Source of the DNA: Streptomyces sp. 8K308
GTDB lineage: Bacteria; Actinomycetota; Actinomycetes; Streptomycetales; Streptomycetaceae
Assembly (NCBI RefSeq): GCF_004348315.1
Contig: NZ_SMKC01000013.1
Coordinates: 1-46,718, forward strand
Length of the DNA stretch: 46,718 bases
Reading direction: 5' to 3'
A program made the translations under genes and the position numbers. Shown in pieces: positions 41,817 to 46,718 of this stretch (its first letter is position 1; every line of letters starts with the position of its first letter). A model generated the notes under the pieces. It was not told the DNA's origin and did no database searches. It saw only the letters and a list, made by a program, of their open reading frames with translations.

Positions 41817-43079
41817 GTGAGCACCTTCTCCGCCCCCAAGGGCACCTACGACCTGCTCCCGCCCGACTCCGCGACCTACCTCGCGGTGCGCGAGGCGCTC
41901 GCCGCGCCCCTGCGCCGCGCCGGCTACGGCTACGTCGAGACGCCGGGCTTCGAGCACGTCGAGCTCTTCTCCCGCGGCGTCGGCGAGTCCACCGACATCG
42001 TGACCAAGGAGATGTACACCCTCACCACCAAGGGCGGCGCCCAGCTCGCGCTGCGCCCCGAGGGCACCGCGTCCGTGCTGCGCGCCGCGCTCCAGGCCAA
42101 TCTGCACCGGGCCGGCGGGCTGCCGGTCAAGCTCTGGTACTCGGGCTCCTACTACCGCTACGAGCGGCCGCAGGCCGGGCGCTACCGGCACTTCTCGCAG
42201 GTCGGCGCCGAGGCGCTGGGCGCCGAGGACCCGGCGCTCGACGCCGAGCTGATCATCCTGGCCACCGACGCCTATCGCTCGCTCGGGCTCGGCGGCGTGC
42301 GGCTGCTGCTGAACTCGCTCGGCGACCGCGAGTGCCGGCCGGCCTACCGGGCCGCCCTGCAGGAGTTCCTGCGCGGTCTCGACCTGGACGAGGACACCAG
42401 GGCCAGGATCGAGATCAACCCGCTGCGGGTGCTCGACGACAAGCGCCCCGACGTCCAGCGTCAACTCGTCGGCGCGCCGATGATGCGTGATCACCTGTGC
42501 GAGGCCTGCAAGGAGTACCACGAGCGGGTGCGCGAGCTGCTGACCGCGGCGGGCGTCGCCTTCACCGACGACGAGAAGCTGGTCCGCGGCCTCGACTACT
42601 ACACGCGGACCACCTTCGAGTTCGTGTACGACGGCCTCGGCGCCCAGTCGGCGGTCGGCGGCGGCGGTCGCTACGACGGCCTCTCCGAGATGATCGGCGG
42701 GCCGCCGCTCCCCTCGGTCGGCTGGGCGCTCGGCGTGGACCGGATCGTGCTCGCGCTGCGCGCCGAGGGCGTGGCCCCGCCACTGCCCGCCGCCACCCAG
42801 GTCTTCGCGGTGCCGCTCGGCGAGCAGGCCAGGAGCGGGCTGTTCGCGCTGGTCACCGAGTTGCGGCGGGCCGGCGTCGCGGCCGACTTCGCCTATGGAG
42901 GGCGGGGCGTCAAGGCCGCCATGAAGGCCGCCAACCGCAGCGGGGCCCGGTTCGCCGTGGTCGCCGGCGAGCGCGACCTGGCCGACGGCGTGGTCCAGCT
43001 CAAGGACCTGGAGAGTGGCGACCAGACGCCGGTGGCGCGCGCCGAGATCGCCGCCGAGCTGGCGCGCCGGCTGGGCTGA
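41817..43079 (+). CDS. hisS: Histidyl-tRNA synthetase
   Basis: Class II synthetase for tRNA-His. Motifs: [10 protein letters not shown], motif 1 region [17 protein letters not shown], motif 2 [30 protein letters not shown], the His-specific [12 protein letters not shown], motif 3 [13 protein letters not shown], and the C-terminal anticodon-binding domain (~325-420). GTG 41817 (VSTFSAPKG) matches the usual start; the in-frame GTG 41802, which overlaps the upstream stop, lies one base after AAGGAA and is a less likely start. 420 aa. Confidence 0.95.
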   Translation: MSTFSAPKGTYDLLPPDSATYLAVREALAAPLRRAGYGYVETPGFEHVELFSRGVGESTDIVTKEMYTLTTKGGAQLALRPEGTASVLRAALQANLHRAGGLPVKLWYSGSYYRYERPQAGRYRHFSQVGAEALGAEDPALDAELIILATDAYRSLGLGGVRLLLNSLGDRECRPAYRAALQEFLRGLDLDEDTRARIEINPLRVLDDKRPDVQRQLVGAPMMRDHLCEACKEYHERVRELLTAAGVAFTDDEKLVRGLDYYTRTTFEFVYDGLGAQSAVGGGGRYDGLSEMIGGPPLPSVGWALGVDRIVLALRAEGVAPPLPAATQVFAVPLGEQARSGLFALVTELRRAGVAADFAYGGRGVKAAMKAANRSGARFAVVAGERDLADGVVQLKDLESGDQTPVARAEIAAELARRLG

Positions 43080-43088
43080 GCCCCGCCC

Positions 43089-43103
43089 CCGGCATTCTGC
43101 CGG
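43089..43103 (+). terminator. Short hairpin after hisS
   Basis: CCGGCA pairs with TGCCGG around TTC, ten bases past the stop. Six base pairs make it a weak terminator candidate. Confidence 0.35.
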
Positions 43104-43177
43104 TTGACGGCGGAGGGTGCACGGTGGGTCACTGGTGCAGAATGGACCAGTACCCGTGACCGAGCGGATTGGGCGTT

Positions 43178-43816
43178 ATGGCTTCGGCAGTAGATGAGGC
43201 GCGGACGGGCCGACCGGCCGCGCCGAGCGACGAGCGGCAGGGCGTGGGCGCGAGGCGCGGCTTCGCGCTGCTGCTCGTCATCACCGGCTTCGCGGGCCTG
43301 CTGGCCTCCTGGGTGATCACTCTGGACAAGTTCCACCTCCTCGAAGACCCGAACTTCACGCCGGCCTGCAGCCTCAACCCCGTGATCTCCTGCGGCAGCA
43401 TCATGGAGAGCGAGCAGGCGTCCGCCTTCGGCTTCCCCAACCCGATGCTGGGGCTCGTCGCCTACGGCTCGGTGATCACCATCGGGATGGGGCTGCTCGC
43501 CGGTGCCCGCTACGGGCGCTGGTTCTGGCTCGGCCTGCAGGGCGGCACCCTCTTCGGCGTCGGCTTCTGCACCTGGCTCCAGTACCAGTCGCTCTACGAG
43601 ATCAACGCGCTGTGCCTGTGGTGCTGCCTGGCCTGGGTCGCCACCATCGTCATGTTCTGGTACACGACCCTGCACAACGTCCGGGAGGGCGTCCTGCGGG
43701 TGCCGGGCGGGGTCCGCGCGACCCTGGAGGAGTTCCACTGGCTGCTGCCCGCGGTGCACATCGGCATCATCGGCATGCTGATCGTGACCCGCTGGTGGGA
43801 CTTTTGGACCAGCTGA
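43178..43816 (+). CDS. Vitamin K epoxide reductase (VKOR) family membrane protein
   Basis: Bacterial VKOR proteins reoxidise DsbA-like partners by passing electrons to menaquinone, so they drive disulfide formation outside the cell. The loop cysteines ([14 protein letters not shown], ~residues 67-74) and the membrane CxxC ([10 protein letters not shown], ~146) are present. There are five hydrophobic segments, one more than the minimal four, the last in [20 protein letters not shown] 43178 is preferred over TTG 43169. No extracytoplasmic DsbA is encoded nearby; the DsbA-like protein at 15.2 kb lacks a signal peptide. Confidence 0.9.
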   Translation: MASAVDEARTGRPAAPSDERQGVGARRGFALLLVITGFAGLLASWVITLDKFHLLEDPNFTPACSLNPVISCGSIMESEQASAFGFPNPMLGLVAYGSVITIGMGLLAGARYGRWFWLGLQGGTLFGVGFCTWLQYQSLYEINALCLWCCLAWVATIVMFWYTTLHNVREGVLRVPGGVRATLEEFHWLLPAVHIGIIGMLIVTRWWDFWTS

Positions 43817-43826
43817 GCCACGGCCG

Positions 43827-43849
43827 TTGTCGGTACGGTGGCTTAGGGT
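43827..43849 (+). promoter_or_regulatory. RecA-NDp-like DNA-damage promoter before rarA
   Basis: TTGTCGGTA (43827-43835), exactly eight bases, then TAGGGT (43844-43849) matches TTGTCRGTG-N8-TANNNT with one mismatch (last G to A). The -10 ends seven bases before GTG 43857, so the transcript is likely leaderless. Confidence 0.65.
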
Positions 43850-43856
43850 CGAGGGC

Positions 43857-45212
43857 GTGGATGCCGACCTGTTCACCGCGGCCGCCGAGGAGCGCGCCGA
43901 GCGGGAGCCCGCCGGCCGCCCGTTGGCGGTCCGGATGCGCCCGCGCACGCTCGACGAAGTCGTGGGCCAGCAGCACCTGCTGCGCCCCGGATCGCCGCTG
44001 CGCCGGCTGGTCGGCGAGGGCGGCGGCGGGCCCGCCGGGCCCTCGTCGGTGATCCTCTGGGGCCCGCCGGGTACGGGGAAGACGACGCTGGCCCACGTGG
44101 TCAGCCAGGCCACGGACAAGCGGTTCACCGAGCTGTCGGCCATCACAGCGGGGGTCAAGGAGGTCCGTGCCGTGATCGACGGCGCGCGGCGCTCCTCGGG
44201 TGTCCTCGGCAAGGACACCGTCCTCTTCCTCGACGAGATCCACCGCTTCAGCAAGGCACAGCAGGACTCCCTGCTCCCCGCCGTGGAGAACCGCTGGGTC
44301 ACCCTGATCGCCGCCACCACGGAGAACCCGTACTTCTCGGTGATCTCCCCGCTGCTCTCCCGCTCCCTGCTCCTCACCCTCGAGCCGCTCACGGAGGACG
44401 ACCTGCGTGGGCTGCTGCGCCGCGCGGTGGCCGACGAGCGTGGCCTCGGGGGCGCGGTCCGGCTGCCGGCAGACACCGAGGAGATGCTGCTCCGGATCGC
44501 CGGCGGGGACGCGCGCCGGGCGCTGACGGCCCTGGAGGCCGGCGCGGGCGCGGCGCTGGCCAAGGGCGAACAGGAGATCGCCCTGGCCACGCTGGAGACC
44601 GCCGTCGACCGGGCGGCCGTCACGTACGACCGGGACGGAGACCAGCACTACGACGTGGCCAGTGCGCTGATCAAGTCCATCCGCGGCTCGGACGTGGACG
44701 CGGCGCTGCACTACCTGGCCAGGATGATCGAGGCCGGCGAGGACCCCCGGTTCATCGCCAGGCGGCTGATGATCTCGGCCAGCGAGGACATCGGCATGGC
44801 CGACCCTACCGCCCTGCCGACGGCGGTGGCCGCGGCCCAGGCGGTCGCCATGATCGGCTTCCCGGAGGCGGCGATCACCCTCGGGCACGCGACCATCGCA
44901 CTGGCGCTCGCCCCGAAGTCCAACGCGGCCGTGGTCGCCATCGGCGAGGCCCAGGCGGACGTCAGGGCCGGCCTCGCCGGCCCGGTGCCGGCGCATCTGC
45001 GGGACAGCCACTACGGTGGCGCCGGCAAGCTGGGGCACGGCGAGGGCTACGTGTACCCGCACGACGTCCCCGGCGGCATCGCCGCGCAGCAGTACGCGCC
45101 GGACACGGTGCGCGACAAGCGGTACTACCGGCCGACGCGGCATGGGGCGGAGGCGCGCTACACCGAGATACTGGCCCGCGTCCGCGAGCGCCTCGAGGGC
45201 CGCAGCGGCTGA
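43857..45212 (+). CDS. rarA: Replication-associated recombination protein A (RarA/MgsA, AAA+ ATPase)
   Basis: A clamp-loader-like AAA+ ATPase that acts at stalled replication forks. Motifs: [17 protein letters not shown], Walker [11 protein letters not shown], Walker [11 protein letters not shown], sensor [16 protein letters not shown], and the C-terminal tetramerisation domain with [19 protein letters not shown] and [11 protein letters not shown]. 451 aa, full length. GTG 43857 starts [15 protein letters not shown], as typical; GAGGGC just upstream could be a weak binding site, but the promoter position suggests a leaderless mRNA. It is likely DNA-damage inducible. Confidence 0.94.
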   Translation: MDADLFTAAAEERAEREPAGRPLAVRMRPRTLDEVVGQQHLLRPGSPLRRLVGEGGGGPAGPSSVILWGPPGTGKTTLAHVVSQATDKRFTELSAITAGVKEVRAVIDGARRSSGVLGKDTVLFLDEIHRFSKAQQDSLLPAVENRWVTLIAATTENPYFSVISPLLSRSLLLTLEPLTEDDLRGLLRRAVADERGLGGAVRLPADTEEMLLRIAGGDARRALTALEAGAGAALAKGEQEIALATLETAVDRAAVTYDRDGDQHYDVASALIKSIRGSDVDAALHYLARMIEAGEDPRFIARRLMISASEDIGMADPTALPTAVAAAQAVAMIGFPEAAITLGHATIALALAPKSNAAVVAIGEAQADVRAGLAGPVPAHLRDSHYGGAGKLGHGEGYVYPHDVPGGIAAQQYAPDTVRDKRYYRPTRHGAEARYTEILARVRERLEGRSG

Positions 45213-45237
45213 CTTTCCGCCGCGGGCTCGCCGGTGG

Positions 45238-46062
45238 TCAGTTGGTCGCGGCGGTCTCGAAGAGCTGTCGCATGGCCCGCCGCAGGTCGACCACGTCCCG
45301 CACCGGCTCGGGGAACTCGAAGCGCGCGTCGAAGCACGCGTTGCCCGTGCTGAAGCGCACCCGCAGGCCGTGCCGGTCCAGGCTCAGCGGCGCGACGCCG
45401 TGCCACGCCTCGCAGGCGGCGCCGCGGTCGCCCAGGAGGTTGCACAGGGACCGCAGTTGGCCCTCGTGCGCCGCCGCCAGGTGCTGCAGGAGCTCCGCCT
45501 CGTGCGGCGACAGCGGGTCGGGCGTGGCCGCGGCGAACTCCTCGGGTTCGACGTGGTCCGCGCCCCACAGGTCGTCAACATATGCCTCGCCCACCTCCAG
45601 GCGCAGCAGCGTCCACGCCGGCCCTGGCGCCGGTCCCGCCGGGTGCCGTTCGGCCAGCAGCCGGGCGGCGGCGTGCCGTTCGGCGGCCGGGACGGCGGTG
45701 AGCCAGCCGGCGACCCAGCCCCGGCCGCGGATCCGGTGGGGCACGGCGACCGGGGCCACGTCCGTGATCTCCATCACGGACGTCACGTCGTCGTCCAGGG
45801 CAAATACCGTGGCCCTGGCGGCTGGTGAGTCGGTCGGGACGAGCAGCAGCACGTCGCCCGTCGGCGAGACGGCCCGGGACTCCGGCACACTGTGTCCGAG
45901 CTCAGCGCCCGGAATGGTCAGTGCCGCCGAGGCGTTGGTCTCTACGAGGGTGCGCACGCGCTCGGCGGCGGTGGGCTGCCGTGCGTCGTGCCCGGGACGC
46001 GGCTGGTCCTCCTCCTGGCTTCGGTGTCCGGTGCCGGATCGAGGGCTCCCAGGTCGAATCAT
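45238..46062 (-). CDS. DUF2470 domain protein, HugZ-like (haem/FMN split-barrel) family
   Basis: The N-terminal ~170 residues resemble the pyridoxamine-phosphate-oxidase split barrel (VPESRAVSPTGDVLLLVPTD). The C-terminal ~80 (SPHEAELLQHLAAAHEGQL onward, GVAPLSLDRHGLRVRF, FPEPVRDVVDLRRAMRQLF) match DUF2470. HugZ-type relatives degrade haem for iron; that role is inferred here, and is supported by an iron box 15 bases upstream. ATG 46062 is chosen because GAGGA lies at proper spacing; GTG 46068 touches it. The gene is divergent from rpsD. Confidence 0.83.
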   Translation of the reverse strand: MIRPGSPRSGTGHRSQEEDQPRPGHDARQPTAAERVRTLVETNASAALTIPGAELGHSVPESRAVSPTGDVLLLVPTDSPAARATVFALDDDVTSVMEITDVAPVAVPHRIRGRGWVAGWLTAVPAAERHAAARLLAERHPAGPAPGPAWTLLRLEVGEAYVDDLWGADHVEPEEFAAATPDPLSPHEAELLQHLAAAHEGQLRSLCNLLGDRGAACEAWHGVAPLSLDRHGLRVRFSTGNACFDARFEFPEPVRDVVDLRRAMRQLFETAATN

Positions 46063-46076
46063 GCGCACTCCTCAGA

Positions 46077-46095
46077 TAAGGTAAGCCTCACCTAA
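46077..46095. promoter_or_regulatory. Iron box (IdeR/DmdR1-type operator)
   Basis: TAAGGTAAGCCTCACCTAA matches the actinobacterial iron-box consensus TTAGGTTAGGCTCACCTAA at 16 of 19 positions by eye and has dyad character (AAGGT / ACCTA). It lies 15 bases from the DUF2470 start and 22 bases from the rpsD start. Iron-loaded regulator should repress the DUF2470 gene. Confidence 0.8.
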
Positions 46096-46117
46096 CTTAC
46101 ACGGAGGTCCGTTCAAC

Positions 46118-46718
46118 GTGAACCAGTCGCGTCCCAAGGTCAAGAAGTCGCGCGCCCTCGGCATCGCGCTCACTCCGAAGGCCGTCAAGTACTTCGAGAA
46201 GCGCCCCTATCCGCCGGGCGAGCACGGGCGCGGCCGCAAGCAGAACAGCGACTACAAGGTCCGGCTGCTGGAGAAGCAGCGGCTGCGCGCCCAGTACGAC
46301 ATCAGCGAGCGCCAGATGGCCCGCGCCTACGAGCGCGCCCGCAAGGTGACCGGCAAGACCGGCGAGGCCCTGATCATCGAGCTCGAGCGCCGGCTCGACG
46401 CGCTGGTGCTGCGCTCCGGCCTTGCCCGCACCATCTACCAGGCGCGCCAGATGGTCGTGCACGGCCACATCGCCGTCAACGGCCGGAAGGTCGACAAGCC
46501 GTCCTTCCGGGTGCGTCCGGACGACGTCGTGGAGGTGCGCGAGCGCAGCCGCGCCAAGCACCCGTTCCTGGTCGCCAGGGAGGGCGGCTACGCCGGCGAG
46601 GGCGAGACCCCGCGCTACCTCCAGGTCAACCTGGAGGCGCTGGCGTTCCGCCTGGACCGGGAGCCCAACCGCCAGGAGATCCCGGTCATCTGCGACGAGC
46701 AGCTGGTCGTCGAGTACT
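46118..46718 (+). CDS. rpsD: 30S ribosomal protein S4 (3' end beyond the window)
   Basis: S4 binds 16S rRNA early in small-subunit assembly. The product starts [20 protein letters not shown] and lacks the N-terminal zinc cysteines (C-minus form). The S4 RNA-binding domain is clear: [40 protein letters not shown]. 200 codons are visible up to QLVVEY; relatives end three residues later, so only the last few codons and the stop are missing. CGGAGG lies ten bases before GTG 46118. Close upstream is an iron box belonging mainly to the divergent gene. Confidence 0.95.
   Translation, partial: MNQSRPKVKKSRALGIALTPKAVKYFEKRPYPPGEHGRGRKQNSDYKVRLLEKQRLRAQYDISERQMARAYERARKVTGKTGEALIIELERRLDALVLRSGLARTIYQARQMVVHGHIAVNGRKVDKPSFRVRPDDVVEVRERSRAKHPFLVAREGGYAGEGETPRYLQVNLEALAFRLDREPNRQEIPVICDEQLVVEY

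Noticed and set aside
43104..43143. TTGACG at 43104 as the -35 of a promoter for the VKOR gene
   Set aside because: No TANNNT box occurs at 16-19 bases spacing; the nearest candidate is far too distant.

Overview
The window is very GC-rich and carries SsgB (a sporulation regulator found in morphologically complex actinomycetes), actinobacterial phosphatidylinositol-mannoside genes, many GTG starts and TANNNT-type -10 boxes. Together these point to a Streptomyces or close relative, on a core chromosomal segment. Gene order broadly follows the corresponding part of the S. coelicolor chromosome as I remember it. The stretch thrS-HIT-pgsA-acyltransferase-pimA ... pdxS-pdxT-yebC-ruvCAB-yajC-secDF-apt-rel also parallels Mycobacterium. 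I see no phage, transposon, CRISPR array or biosynthetic island.

Layout: (1) 0.1-2.8 kb, a methionine ABC importer operon metNIQ closed by a perfect hairpin. (2) 2.9-10.3 kb, a GNAT acetyltransferase, then cobalamin genes: cobL (CbiE/CbiT), a BluB-CobT fusion with a long Ala/Pro-rich N-terminal region, and cobA/cysG, followed by a SpoU RNA methyltransferase. (3) 10.3-18.5 kb, a membrane Ser/Thr kinase, a small membrane protein, a minus-strand tRNA cluster (Gly-Cys-Val-Val), pabB-like and pabC-like folate genes, a tandem-lobe GNAT, a DsbA-like protein, two more small membrane proteins, a CGNR zinc-finger regulator, ssgB, an SRPBCC protein and tRNA-Val(CAC). (4) 18.6-28.3 kb, thrS, a HIT protein, a membrane protein of unknown function, the PIM lipid operon, and the pyridoxal-phosphate synthase pair pdxST. 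(5) 28.3-38.5 kb, yebC, ruvCAB, yajC-secD-secF, apt and the bifunctional (p)ppGpp enzyme gene rel. (6) 38.6-46.7 kb, a DUF349 protein, a membrane-anchored cyclophilin, a metallo-beta-lactamase-fold hydrolase, hisS, a VKOR-family protein, rarA, a DUF2470 (HugZ-like) protein, and rpsD cut off at the right edge.

The most informative signals are regulatory. The promoter before ruvC matches the RecA-independent DNA-damage promoter motif (TTGTCRGTG-N8-TANNNT, PafBC-dependent in mycobacteria), and a one-mismatch copy precedes rarA, so two separate repair loci appear to share this control. A near-consensus IdeR/DmdR iron box (16 of 19 by eye) lies between the DUF2470 gene and rpsD. Other points of interest are a low-complexity acidic insert with internal repeats in SecD, a 135-bp tandem duplication inside the BluB-CobT gene, a TTG start for rel fixed by its ribosome binding site, and several apparently leaderless genes. 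I did not find a convincing new multi-gene system; the window is mostly housekeeping. Protein families were assigned from motifs and memory, without database searches.
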